The position numbers and the translations under genes are program-made. A DNA stretch of 64,000 nt from Mixophyes australis (lineage: Eukaryota > Chordata > Amphibia > Anura > Limnodynastidae): the NCBI GenBank assembly GCA_036250195.1, contig JAVHZZ010000004.1, positions 317,253,706-317,317,705 of the forward strand. Reading direction: 5' to 3'. Shown here piece by piece: positions 1 to 10,879 of this stretch; position 1 is the stretch's first letter, and every line of letters begins with the position of its first letter. The notes beneath the pieces are model-generated. The model did no database searches. It saw only the letters and a program-made list of their open reading frames with translations, and was not told where the DNA came from.

Positions 1-159
1 CTTCAGTGTATACCCCTTTAACTCAATTGGCAGATCAGGCAACACTCCCTATATTAAGCACCTGTGGTCAACACCACGTTGCCTGATCTTGGAGTCTCAT
101 TCCCCATGAGTCTCTGAAGGTGTTCCTGTATTCCTCGTGTATTCAGCGCTGCTGATTCC

Positions 160-265
160 TGTGGTTTCCAAACCACTTCTATCCCTGTGGTTTCCAAACC
201 ACTTCTATCCCTGTGGTTTCCTAACCACTTCTACTACTGTGGTTCCCATACCACTTCTACCATCA
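160..265. repeat. Tandem repeat, about 27-bp unit, four copies
   Basis: The unit tgtggtttccaaaccacttc recurs with small changes (cctaaccact, cccataccact). Each unit is itself a short inverted repeat (gtggtttccaaaccac), so each could fold into a small hairpin. Confidence 0.75.
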
Positions 266-284
266 ACTGTATCATCGTGACTGT

Positions 285-615
285 TTGCTGATTCCTATCC
301 GCTGCCTCCGTGCACTACAGTCTTCTAAACCACTTCAACGTTATGTTATTTCAATGTGACTGTTTGCTCATTGCTATCCGCTGCCTCCGTGCACTCCAGC
401 TTTTGCTTCACTCACCTGCTTCTCATCAAGTCTGTTAGCTGATTCCTATCCGCTGCCTCCGTGCACTACAGTCTCCTGCTGGTAACTCGCCTGTGTTCAT
501 CATCGTGACTGCCAGCTGATTACTATCCACTGCCTCCGTGCACTACAGTCTCCTGCTTGCAACTCGCCTGTGTTCATCATCGTGACTGCCAGCTGATTCC
601 TATCCGCTGCCCTGT
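285..615. repeat. Tandem repeat, about 75-bp unit, five copies
   Basis: The core tatccgctgcctccgtgcac recurs near 297, 377, 448, 525 and 601, followed in most copies by tacagtctcctgct and cgcctgtgttcatcatcgtg. The units are diverged, so the array is old or lay inside the parent LTR. Confidence 0.75.
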
Positions 616-1387
616 GCACTGCAGACTTACCTCATCTCTGTTGTATCTTCCTCGAGACTGCCGCTTGCATTACTATCTGCTACACTTCGTGATCAACAGC
701 TCCTGGCCTGCGCTGCACTCCTGTGTCCCATCGCTGTTGGTTCCTGTGGTTGCTACTGGTTACCTCCGTGTGCCGCTGAGTCCTGCTGCTGTGGTCAGCG
801 CTATCGTCCATCTCCTGCTGATCCGCTCTCCACGCCTTCACGTGTTCCACTGGTCTCTACCCTCCTGACAGCATTGGATTTGTATCTCATCTACTACCCT
901 CTGCTGGATCATCTCCATTCTCCTGGGTCCCTTCTGAGTCCAGTTCCACGTGTTGCTGACTCCTGTGGATTCGTGTCCCTGTTGGTCTACTCACCTGTGC
1001 TCTTCACCTGCTAGACCGCTGCCTCACCTATCCAGGGACTTCCTATCCAGTCGGTCTCCAGCCGCTCAGGTACCGCTGCATTCCCATCTGACTGCTACTG
1101 CTGAACCACGGTATGCATACTTCTCATTGACTGTGCTGTGTATTGCATATCTTGCTGGACTGTGTTTGGTTCTCTCTGGAGTCTGCTATCCGCTGAGTCT
1201 ATTGCTATCATTGACTGTGTTATCATTGTGCTGGACTACTTCAAGAGACTTTCTAGATTGCAGACCTGCTCAGTCATTTATATATATATATACCTATATT
1301 GTGCATATTACTGTGGATCGTGTATAAGGTGCCTGTGTATATCCTGTGTTGCAGTCTTCCCTTGTGCACCTCCTCACATATATATTC

Positions 1388-1690
1388 AGTGGTACAACTT
1401 GCTGATGTCAGACCACTGATCCCTGTTTCCGGTATCACCTGTTCCATTATCCTCTCACATAGCAGTGGTACAACTTGCTACCGCAGACCACTGACTACCC
1501 GGATACCTCCACTTGGATTCCATTCCTTCACTCAGACAGCGGTACAACTTGCTACCCGCAGACCGCTGACTCTCATCACCTCCTTGTTTCTGTTGGACAT
1601 TCCTCCTCACTATAGCAGTGGTACAACTTGCTATCGCAGACCACTGACTACCTTCACGTGCCTTGTCCATACAGTTCCTTGTGTATTATT
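1388..1690. repeat. Tandem repeat, about 75-79-bp unit, four copies
   Basis: Copies begin at about 1388, 1463, 1538 and 1617 with agtggtacaacttgct and continue to cagaccactgac. The start and end of each core are complementary (agtggt/accact), so each unit can form a stem. In the third copy both arms changed together (agcggt and accgct), keeping the pairing. Confidence 0.75.
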
Positions 1691-1860
1691 ACCTCATTAT
1701 TACCAGTGTTGCTAGTCATAGACTTTCCTGAGCATCTCATCGGCCATCATTTCATGTTCCGTGATCACCCAGCTACCAGAGTACGCTATTACCATCTACA
1801 TTGCTCTGGTAAGCCTACCATCTGGTGATCCCTGGGTAAAGACTCCTAGTGCCCGTGACA

Positions 1861-3150
1861 ATATGATACAGTTTTCAAGTACCAACAGTGCAGATGACTG
1901 TCATACAGCATGGGAGAGATGAGATGATAAGAATATTCTCTTTTCAACGTTTAAGACTATTAAAATTTATGAGGCTACAATAACGAAATGTCTTAGTGTT
2001 TTTTCTTTCAGACACCGAGGCTTGAATACGGTTACAAATGTATGTTTTAGGTTTTGTAATGAAATATATATAAATGACAGCCAAGCTTTTAAAAGTAAAG
2101 CCTGTTTTTTTTATAATGGTCAAGTAAAGTGGAAGAATGTGTTAGACTTTTTGTGCTATTACACTTGTTGCATACTATCTCGTCTGTCTTGTAGTTGCTC
2201 CCCATCTGCAATGTCAGTTATTGTCAAATCTTTAGACCACCTCAGATTTTTGGTAAAAATTAAAAAATCTACATTTAACCCAATTTGATTACTTATTTGA
2301 CACTGGATATTGCTTTGTTGTATACCAACATAACAATGACAAAGCTCTAGAGGTTGCATACTTTATCTCACGTTACAATACAAATCAATATCTAGGATAT
2401 TTTTACTACATTATTTTTCAAAGCCCTTAAATTAAACTATATTCAATACCCAGACTAGAGGTTTTGCCATGGGTAATTCAGTTGTGCCAATTTGTTAATT
2501 GGTTAATTAAAAATGTCACAAGTTGGTGGGAATTTACCAATGATGTCTTTGTAATATGGAACAGATCAGAAAGATCTCTGATATATTTTGTCATAAGTCA
2601 TAAACAATTTTGTTAAAATAATTATTTTCAATTTTAATTGGTACACTATTAAGTTTAATATTTGGATGAACCTTTTGAGAACTGATAGTAATATACAGAC
2701 TACAATTTATTGTAAGTGTGCAGTCAGAAACCTTAGACACGACAGCACTCATCAATAACATCTGTTAAGGAGACTACCAATTAGTCAACACTGTTGTATT
2801 TTTAGCATTGGAAGTGAACTAGAAGAATGCTTATATATAGTATAATTATTCACTAACAGATTTGAGAAGCATGGATATCCCCCTTGGGTCTTGTATGATG
2901 CCTAATTGAATCCTAAAAACCTAAAAAGTACATACTGGTTTAAAATTTGTCTCTGATTTCAATGTGTTCCTCCTCTTCATTAAACCGGACGTTTATAAGT
3001 TTTAGTTTGTTATTAAATAAAATAAATCATCATAGAAAACTAGATGTGCATTTAGAAAGTTAATGCATTTATGTTCAAGATCAATTTTTGATCAAATTGA
3101 TCATGTTGCTAAATATCAAACTCAATTTATGTATCATTCAAGGATAATAT
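1861..3150. other. AT-rich intronic DNA, no recognisable gene
   Basis: Stop-rich in all frames. The longer frames (for example around 2022-2288) have no recognisable domain. I see no terminal repeats or tandem structure here. Confidence 0.5.
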
Positions 3151-3219
3151 CATCCATATTCAGGCATTTATCATTAAACAATAATTGACATATATCCTGT
3201 CCATACATTTTACACTGCA

Positions 3220-3600
3220 GATATGGGAAAGACTTAATAAACATTTAGAGTTAGCACCATGTCCATCTCCACTGACACCACTTTGGAAACATCCTCTCTT
3301 TCCCTTAAATAGTATGACAGCCTTTGCATAACCTTGGACATGTGTGGGTTTGGATAGATTTCTCCATATTATGGGAGAATATGCCAGACACACCATTTCG
3401 GACATGAGGGAAAAATATCACCTCCCTCACACTCTTCTTTTATTACATTCAACTGAAAAGTTTCATACAGGCTCAAATACAATCTTCTAAACTCAGGCCC
3501 CCTACACAGTTTAAGCCAAGAAAATTGGGAACTATCTTATTAATGTACAGCACTACAGTTACGAACCCTACAATCAGCAACTGATAACCTCTATACAGAA
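3220..3600 (+). mobile_element. L1/Tx1-type LINE ORF2 remnant, upstream part
   Basis: Translation in shifting frames gives a run resembling the region after the reverse transcriptase in frog L1 elements: a segment with SPLTPLWKHPLFPL, then a WTCVGLDRFLHIMGE-like stretch, then DMREKYHLPHTLLLLHS and later NYLINVQHYSYEPYN. Stops and frameshifts interrupt it. The next recognisable L1 protein segment is at 4309, so about 0.7 kb of other sequence intervenes. Confidence 0.55.
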
Positions 3601-3689
3601 CCTATGGTGGGGGATGTTTTTCACCATTTGCAGCTGCCTTTCCCAGAACCACACTGTTCACTGGTACTCAGATGCCCCTTGGACTTGAT

Positions 3690-4290
3690 CCTAGTAGTAT
3701 ATAGTTGTTAACAGTTGTGAATGAGGTAGAGTCAGGGAGACTCACAGCTATGGAGCAACTCCCAGACAAAACATGACAAACAGGGCACAAAAAAAATGGT
3801 CAATTGGCAATTTGATCCAGAAAGGTACACTAAGTCAGTAAACAGGCCAGGAGATAAAGAGCAGGTAGAGATCCAACAGCAAGGTCCAGTAAACAAAGTC
3901 AAGGTCAAACACAGAAATCCAGCAGCAGCAGATATACCAATCTATAAAGGATAAAGATACATGAACTAGCCTATGTAAACCACCAGCAAGGCAATAATGA
4001 CAAGTTATGTAGGTCTTGGCCAAAGAAGCAGCTAGGAACAAATCATGTGAACAGAGAATGTTGACTGCTCAGCTGCTAGGTAATGAGCAGTGAAGAGTCT
4101 AGCAAGAGCTGGTAATCAGCTGCAATGTGGAATCCTTGTTAGCAGCTCAGGAAGCAGGGTGAGTAAGATTGCTCAACAACAGACACACAACTCTGATATT
4201 CAGAAGAATCAGAAAAGGATTTATGAGACAACAGAGCAGGAAAACAAAACGCAAAGCAGCAAAAAAATTAACAACTACACTATTACACTT
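3690..4290 (-). mobile_element. LTR-like block interrupting the L1 remnant
   Basis: A purine-rich block of short repeated words (ggtcaa, gcaaggtcca, agcagc) like the antisense strand of a frog gypsy-type LTR, lying between two parts of an L1 ORF2. The boundaries are not defined by a visible target-site duplication, so the insertion is inferred from the broken L1 continuity. The alternative is an L1 spacer of unusual composition. Confidence 0.35.
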
Positions 4291-4308
4291 TCCTCGCACC
4301 CTTTAATC

Positions 4309-4690
4309 AGTGGAATCATTTGAGCAAGCATGGGAACAGGAACTAGGGATCTCTTTGGATGAGGGGGAGTGGTATATCGTACATCATTGCTTAGCAAAAT
4401 CTACAATCAACACAGTTGTACATGAAAACACTTACAAAATTTATAATAGATGGTACATGGTGCCCAATATACTACAAGCAATGTATCCCCACTCGCAGAC
4501 ACAGTGGTACCTTTTTACACATTTGGTGGGAGTACCTAATAATATCTACATTCTGGGATAACATATTCAACCTGGTTTCACAAATTATTAGTATTCAATT
4601 GCCAAAGGACCCTATGATCACTTTACTATGCCAACCAATTAGAACAGTAAACAACACTTCTATTAAACTGATCATAGAGCAGGGTCAATG
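4309..4690 (+). mobile_element. L1/Tx1-type LINE ORF2, C-terminal remnant
   Basis: The first frame reads SFEQAWEQELGISLDEGEW, then a KSTINTVVHENTYKIYNRWY stretch, then MYPHSQ. A frameshift near 4490 moves it to a frame with FLHIWWEYLIISTFWDNIF and LPKDPMITLLCQP. The motif order (WE.ELGI..DE..W, HENTYKI..RWY, HIWW, FW..IF, PKDP) is that of the L1 ORF2 C terminus in amphibians. At least one frameshift and the missing reverse-transcriptase core make it non-functional. Confidence 0.8.
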
Positions 4691-5255
4691 ACAGCTAAAG
4701 CGTATGGTGCGTAAAAGTCAACAGTGCTCTACTCATTCCATAGCTGAAGGGTTTCAAACTTCCACTGGCATTGATGTAAACACAAAAATTGTGCAATTGG
4801 AGCTTAATGGAAGCTGCATGCAAGCCTCACATCACCAAGACCAATGCCAAGCGGTGGATGGAGTGGTGTAAAACACATTGACACTGGACTGTGGAGCAGA
4901 GGAAATACTTCTCTGTTTGGCAATCAGATGTGCGAGTTTGGGTTTGGCGGATGCCGGGAGAACGTTACCTGCTTGACTGCATTACACCAATTGTGAAATT
5001 TGGTGGAGGAGGGATAATGATATGGGGCTGTTTTTCAAGGTTTGGGCTAGACCCCTTATCTCCAGTGAAGGGCAATCTTAATGCTTCAGCATACCAAGTC
5101 ACTTTGGACAATGCTATGCTTCCAACTCTATGGTAACAGTTTGGGGAAGGCCCTTTTCTGTTCCAATATTACTGTGCCCCAGTGCACAAAGCAACGACTA
5201 CAAAGACATGGTCTGATGAGTTCAGTGTGGAAGAACTTGAATGGCTCACACAGAG
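4690..5255 (+). mobile_element. Tc1-like transposase pseudogene
   Basis: Translated pieces match the Tc1 transposase order. There is a decayed segment around 4800-4880 (KPHITKTNAKRW-like), then [58 protein letters not shown], and after a stop, QFGEGPFLFQ and WSDEFSVEELEWL. The family's catalytic triad is DD34E. The second Asp, normally in a QHDNAPVH-type motif, is replaced here (QYYCAPVH), and a TAA follows the MLPTLW segment. The upstream part is frameshifted, and the C-terminal SPDLNPIEH region is lost where similarity stops near 5250. The fragment directly abuts the L1 remnant. Confidence 0.88.
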
Positions 5256-6095
5256 TAGCTCCACCCTGCTGCTCCAGTTATTTCTCACAAGCTCCAGCTA
5301 TGTGTTCATTTTGATTTCAAGTTTCAGCGAGCAGAAAGAAAAGCAGCAAAATAATCTGATCTCCAGCTCCAAGCTTCTGAGCTCTGCTCAATTCTGATCT
5401 CAGCACCCCTCCAGCTTCATTACGCCAGATCCAGCTCTCCATGTTTTAGAGTTAGCCACTATCTCGAGAACAGCAGCCATCCCTGGATGGAATAATGTGC
5501 CTTTACTTTTGTATTGGCTTTTATATTATCTGTTTATGGAACATGTTCAGGAAAAATGTAACTTGGACAGTTCTCATGTTTGACAAGCAGATAACTTATT
5601 ATACACATTCACACCTGGAGTGGAAGATTAAATACAGGCTTTATGCCTAACTCCATTTAGGAAAACGCCTACACAGAGCCAATTCCACATTCATTGCATC
5701 ACTTACCACAAGTGATTCATAGGAAAGCTACAGCATTTTAGGTTTTATTAGATTTTTGCTATTCCTGACCTTTTAGTTAACAAGCTACTATACAGTGTTT
5801 CTCAGCCATCATTCTCTATGCTATGTCTAAGCATGAATAGACTTATTCATAAGATGTGTAGACGATTCTTCATAAAGATATTTGATCGAAGGGATTCAGA
5901 TTTTAGCACATGACAGTTATTAGATCGAATGCTCATCAAAATTACTTTTAATGCAGATTTGTAGGCAAGGTTGTAATGTTTATTCAGCTTTAATAAATCA
6001 ATCTGGCTTATTTACAGTCATATTAACTAAATATGACCGTACATATTAAATTAATTAGTGCATCTGTCATTGTGAACTAAAACTAACTCCATTTT
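5256..6095. other. Non-coding DNA, no recognisable feature
   Basis: The first 200 bases are CT-rich with several agctcc words and could be an unrecognised repeat. The rest is AT-rich and stop-laden. Confidence 0.45.
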
Positions 6096-6097
6096 AA

Positions 6098-6130
6098 CTA
6101 TTTTGGTCCAACATATTTGGACCAAAATAG
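6098..6130. other. Perfect hairpin, 14-bp stem
   Basis: ctattttggtccaa (6098-6111) is followed by a 5-base spacer and its exact reverse complement (6117-6130). It may be the collapsed remains of an inverted-repeat element. Confidence 0.7.
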
Positions 6131-6155
6131 GTCACTTAGCTAATAGAATCTTACC

Positions 6156-6447
6156 CAGGGGCGCATGCAGGGGGGGTTTCTGGGTCTCCAGAAACCCCTC
6201 CCCTCCGCTAAAGAAGTGATGCGGTGCTGTATTGTATACAGCACCGCAGCATGTATTGTATACAGCACCGCCACGGACGCTTCTTTGACAGCGCCGCTGC
6301 TGCTGTATAGTGTAGTGCTGCCGAAACGGAGCTGCTGCGCATGCGCAGTAGCTCTCTGGTTTTTTTTGGGGGGGGGAAGGGGTTTGGTTTTGGATGGGGG
6401 GAAACACTTCCCCCCCCCCCCCCTTAAAAATCCTGCTTGCGCCCGTG
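6156..6447. mobile_element. Non-autonomous DNA transposon, CAGGGGCGCA-terminus family (copy 1)
   Basis: Starts caggggcgcatgcagg and ends tgcttgcgcccgtg, imperfect terminal inverted repeats. The interior has the family core gctgtatacagcaccgcc and cggacgcttctttgacagcg, a GC-rich hairpin and G/C homopolymers. The core word tgtattgtatacagcaccgc is locally duplicated. No clean target-site duplication is visible. Confidence 0.7.
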
Positions 6448-6459
6448 ACCCATGTTTTT

Positions 6460-7020
6460 AGTTGGTTAGATGCAGGCTGGCAGTGGTGAGAGTAATTTTA
6501 CTGCTTGCCAGGCCAATGCAGGGAGCCTTCCCTTTGGAGAAACGGCTTTTCTACACTTAATAAATATGCCCCAATGGCTGCTTTCTCCTGCATTGTTTCT
6601 TCATGTTCTTAGGTGGCAACAGTTTAAATCTCTGGGAGAACACTGAAGATAGTGAGTGTTCATAAGCATTTATTTATCCTAATGTCGCTAAGACTTATTT
6701 CTAAAGCAGCAAAAGTGCAAATCTGCAGCTCAACTGCTCTTTGGTGATATAACAGATCTACTTTTGCACACATGGCTCCCTTGTTCGGGTAAGCACATGG
6801 ATTTGCCGGCGAAGATGGCCACATCCGTAGGGGTGCAAACATTTGTACCATCTGCTTGGAGGAGTAGAGCAGATGGAGTATTTCCGAGCAGGTATTATTC
6901 GCATGAGAATGCCCTCTATGCACCATCACACAAACAACTATTTTTTTGGAGGTAGCATAGGCTTATTCTATTCTTAAAAGGACTTGATTTTTCCACTATC
7001 TCAGAGGGGCGGGAGGTCTG
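6460..7020. other. Non-coding DNA, possible old repeat
   Basis: Mixed composition with a GC-richer patch at 6770-6900. No terminal repeats, tandem units or protein motifs were recognised. Confidence 0.4.
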
Positions 7021-7028
7021 GTTCTGTC

Positions 7029-7412
7029 CAGGGCCGGATTAAGGGAATGGAGGCCCCTGGGCTAAGGGGGCCTCTATTCCCCCGTGAGGGCCCCTCCCCC
7101 GTGATCCAAGCTGCCCGCCCCCTCCCGTGATCCGAGCTCCCCGCCCCCCCAGCACTTACCTCCTTCTCCGGCACGCTGTACGCTCTTTACTGAGGAGATC
7201 TCGTGAGAGTGAGACTCACTAGATCTCCTCAGTAAGGAGACTACAGCGCGACAGGGAAAGACCGCAGTGAAAGTGCTCAGCAGCACTGATCGTGCCGGGG
7301 GCGCCCCCACCCCCGACCGATCAATACTGCTGCTGAGCACTTTCAAGGGCCCCCTGGATGCCATAGACCCCTAGGCTGTAACCCAGTTAGCCCTATGGTT
7401 AATCCGGCCCTG
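7029..7412. mobile_element. hAT-like non-autonomous element with perfect 8-bp TSD
   Basis: The element begins cagggccggatta and ends taatccggccctg, inverted repeats starting with CAG as in hAT elements. It is flanked by exact 8-bp copies of gttctgtc (7021-7028 and 7413-7420). The interior is GC-rich and contains two perfect stems: ttactgaggagatct at 7187-7201 with 7221-7235, and aaagtgctcagcagca at 7270-7285 with 7328-7343. No transposase is encoded. Confidence 0.92.
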
Positions 7413-7420
7413 GTTCTGTC

Positions 7421-9077
7421 CTATATTTTTAGTAAGACACATGTTGCAACTTCCAGTCTCACTTATGTAGAAAGGTGAAATTCTAGGCGCACGGAGACCG
7501 ATGTAATGAAAACATTAAACTGTACGATAGTGACATATGTGATACAGACAATCCCGATGTCCTCTCACTCATGACTAATTGAAGATATAAATGAGAAAAA
7601 CTGAACCGTTACAATAAAATATTTATTTATTTACCTGTGATATATATGTCTCCTAAACTTTCCAGGAAAATGATAAGCACCTCCGACACTTTAGACAATA
7701 TAGCCTCAATTACAAAATTCCTTTCTTGTGTCACAGTCACTGATCCATATGTATTTGTAATTATAAAGATGGCACCACCACGTTTTTGTGGAGAAGTAAG
7801 GATCACCTTAATGCATCATTATTCTTAGCTCAAAGCTTTTAACTACATAAAATCAACACTAACATTTTTATTTTTTTTAGTATTTTACTAAATTTCCTAA
7901 TCACCAATTCTATTAAAGTCAACTCAACCTAATACCAGTTTTAAAAATCTCTCCCAAAAAAATTCTACCAATTTTCATCAATTTAAAAAATGTTTGAAAA
8001 GCGCCACTTAGTAGACACACCCACGTGTCAAGCGATGGAGCTTTCTGACAATGTAACATATTTGACTTCTTTTACTAGCTGATTTTTTTCTTGTTTGTTT
8101 TTACATCAGTTGATAGATGAGCTCATTAACCATCTAAAGTACCTAACAGATTTTCCTAAAGTGCTCTTGCTTAAATATTTACAAGTCAATCCCAAGCATA
8201 CAAATGGTCCTGCAAGGTAGTTATTTATTGAGCAAATATTTTTCACTGCAAACCCAAAGTAAAGAGGCCCTAGTCTGGAATTTAATCACTATAAAAGTGT
8301 TTTGTATTCAGTGAACACAGAAACTTTCCCTAAAAATGCTTTTCAGAACAAAAGATATTTAATACATATTAGTTGACACCCCCAGTATGTAAGCTTATAA
8401 TCAAACCACTTTATTTTCTTCAGTTTGTAATATCTTTATATTGCTTCATATAGCTCATTATGTCATATCACATAAAGCTTGTTTTATTTGCTATATGACA
8501 ACAGGAAATACATAGGGTGGAAATAGGTCACGATAGGGATCATGGATGACTAGGTCACATGACATTCATTTATGTATGCTCACCTGGCAATATATGGTGC
8601 CTGAACATGTACCAGAAATGCTGCAATTTCAGTGATGACATCCAGGCAATCACTGTGTCACAGTGCTCAACAATGAATAAGAAAGACATGTATATTATGT
8701 GGAAATCTTGGACACATTTCTTAATCCTCGTATTATTACTACAAATGGCAACTAGTGATTATCCATTAATCTGATATTTTTTGAAACCTACAGTATATAT
8801 CTATACGCTATTCGATGTTAAAGGAAACTGCACATTGGACTCATTTATTATATAAAATAACCCATAGCTAATCAGAAAGAGTTCTGATACAACCCATGGA
8901 ATTTACACGAATGAAAGCTAATGTGTTGCTATGGCTTACAACACACGCAAGATACTTACAAGAACAGGCTGTGGAAGGAGAAACTATTTTTTTTCCAGCA
9001 GGTAGGTCTGGTGCTATCATTAGGTGAACTACGGCATTACCTTCTAGACAAACTTTTCAAGGGCTCCTTAACACTGA
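7421..9077. other. AT-rich intronic DNA
   Basis: No gene or clear repeat is recognised. A short segment near 9008 (tctggtgctatcattagg) resembles one near 51330 and may be a fragment of a hAT-like family. Confidence 0.45.
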
Positions 9078-9100
9078 ATGAGTGACATCATGTCACTCAT
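9078..9100. other. Short perfect hairpin
   Basis: atgagtgaca, spacer tca, tgtcactcat: a 10-bp perfect stem directly before the MITE at 9104. Confidence 0.7.
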
Positions 9101-9103
9101 TAA

Positions 9104-9365
9104 GGGCCTGATTCATTAAGGAATGTAATTGATGATAAGTGCCGCATTTTGCCTAACATCTCTCTGCGCATAACCATTCTTTTGGGACTTTATATTCCAC
9201 ATATGTACTGGACATATTATGCAGTGTATGTAATGTATTGTCTGTTAGACCAGAGCATACCTAAACCCATATTCAACAAAACGGACGTGCGTATGTCACA
9301 TTTGAGTGCGTTTTTTAAAAAGAAGCAAATTATGTTAGCTTTGCATACCTTTATGAATCATGCCC
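9104..9365. mobile_element. MITE with GGGCCTGATTCATTAAGGA termini (copy 1)
   Basis: Begins gggcctgattcattaagga and ends in the diverged complement (tttatgaatcatgccc). The same termini occur at 15995-16314, 39856 and 57422. Confidence 0.65.
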
Positions 9366-9403
9366 TTAGTGTTTATATTATAAACAATAATTAAAAGAAA
9401 ACA

Positions 9404-9510
9404 TGGTTTTGGGAAGCCTCTGTTATTGCCATCCTGAGATAGCGATAAAAGGACAGTGGCAATACAGCTGCTGTTACATAGGCTTCCCCATGCTTTGCAA
9501 TCGCCGGCAA
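9404..9510. repeat. Imperfect palindrome (possible MITE)
   Basis: gggaagcctctgttattgcc is met downstream by the diverged complement ending cataggcttccc, giving an imperfect inverted repeat of roughly 80 bp. Confidence 0.5.
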
Positions 9511-9619
9511 TATCCGGCAGCAGTCTTCGGGATCCTGGAGGGAAAGCTAAGTGCAAGTAAGGAGGGGGCGGAGCATCACACATCGCAAAATTTTGGCCCT
9601 GGACCCACAACATGTCATG

Positions 9620-9755
9620 AGACACCCATCCCTCCCACTTCTCTAGGAAGTGGACAGGATGTGGGAGAATGGCCTGCTCTCCCTGCAGTCCGGGAGACCT
9701 ACCCGGAAATCGTGAGTGTCCCGGAAATTACAGGAGAGTGGGTAAGTATGATTTC
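9620..9755. mobile_element. Fragment of the CATACTTGCCAAC hAT-like family
   Basis: Contains the family words ccacttctctaggaagtgg, gtccgggagac and an end agagtgggtaagtatg resembling the family terminus. The left terminus is missing or diverged. Confidence 0.55.
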
Positions 9756-9759
9756 ACAT

Positions 9760-10535
9760 AAGGGCATGTTTTAATAATGGAAAATAATCCCTATTTTTAC
9801 TCAAAATGTATTGTTTCCTTTTACAAGCAATCACCTATAAAAACTGACTTTGAATTATTTTTGTAAAAAGCTGATGACCTGTCAACCTTACATAACCCCT
9901 TTCTTAACCAGGGAAAAATCAAGGAAAATATATTGTCTAAAGCTACAACAAAAAAGTTTATCAGTGCAATAAACACACACTTTGAGCAAAGACATATACA
10001 ATGTGCTGATCACATCATTATTAGCAGTGCATTCAGTAAAGACTTTCACCACTATAACACATTGGCTTGGTATATTCAGACAATTATTTCAATCAGTACA
10101 ACAACATATTGTTCTGTGCACCACTTCCTCTACAGAGAATTTTCTTTTTATTTGTCAACTGGTGTTTTGTTGCTAAGAGATCCAGTGTTCATACAGGAAA
10201 CTGGGAGTGAGAGCACAGGTTTCAAAATGTTCTCAATATTTATATACGATAAGGCAGCGCAGTCAGTCTGACCTCTTGAGTGACCCTTGCATATGTGCTT
10301 TGCCAATCCTGAGTCTCATTAAGAAAATACACATTTCAAGATTGAAAACACAGCTGGGGAAATGCCGAGTATTCTAAAAATACTCTTTATATATTGTATA
10401 GTTTAATCCTATATGCTACTGACTTTTGAAGTTTTGACTTTTTTCTTATTGAAGATAAATAAACTTCTCAGCCAGCTGTTGAGTAAAACACAAAGTTTAA
10501 TTCTTATTAATTCTGAGGGTTAGTGTCTACAGCAA
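9760..10535. other. AT-rich intronic DNA, nothing recognised
   Basis: Frames around 9933-10271 are chance openings without recognisable motifs. Confidence 0.45.
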
Positions 10536-10539
10536 TGAT

Positions 10540-10780
10540 GGGCAACAGGCGACCCAGCTATCTTTCACCTGCGACCCCGAGCTCAAAGCTCCCATTCTGA
10601 TTTATTCTCTGTTTTATGTAATAAAGGCTGAATAGGAGCAGCCGGCTTCCACATCACGTGACCCTGGCACAACACAGGGAAGTTGCGCAGGAACTGTAAC
10701 CAGAGGAGGAGCAAGGAGTGCCATGTTCTCCGCACAGCATGGACTCCTTCCTTCCTCTGTTAGTCACAAGGCAAGTCATG
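10540..10780. mobile_element. hAT-like fragment (CAGCAATGATGGGCAAC terminus)
   Basis: The left end cagcaatgatgggcaac resembles the terminus of the complete element at 23505-23765 (cagtaatggccaac). The interior is GC-rich like other hAT-type non-autonomous copies. No right terminus was found before the minisatellite. Confidence 0.5.
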
Positions 10781-10879
10781 TTTAGGCAGACATTAAAACA
10801 ATTCATTTAAATCAATGATTTAATTAGTGTAATTAGGTTACTAGATTAATTAGTAGAGTCATTGTGGGGAGGGCTGTGT

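Larger units (their letters stand above)
1..1860 (+). mobile_element. LTR-retrotransposon-like block (probable gypsy-type LTR), cut by the window start
   Basis: A CT-rich block, unlike the AT-rich DNA after it, with three successive tandem-repeat sets and no long conserved reading frame. It ends near 1860 with a short conserved-looking segment (tggtgatccctgggtaaag followed by gtgcccgtgaca). That recalls the 3' end of long frog gypsy-type LTRs; no database check was possible. Composition changes abruptly at the CA, as expected at an LTR boundary. The short reading frames inside are by-products of the low-stop CT-rich composition. No gag or pol follows at 1861, so a solo or truncated LTR is likely. 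Confidence 0.5.

Noticed and set aside
557..1828. Several overlapping open frames of 60-140 codons on both strands
   Set aside because: They lie in CT-rich tandem repeats with few stops, have low-complexity Leu/Ser/Pro/Cys content and no domain; they are by-products of an LTR-like block.
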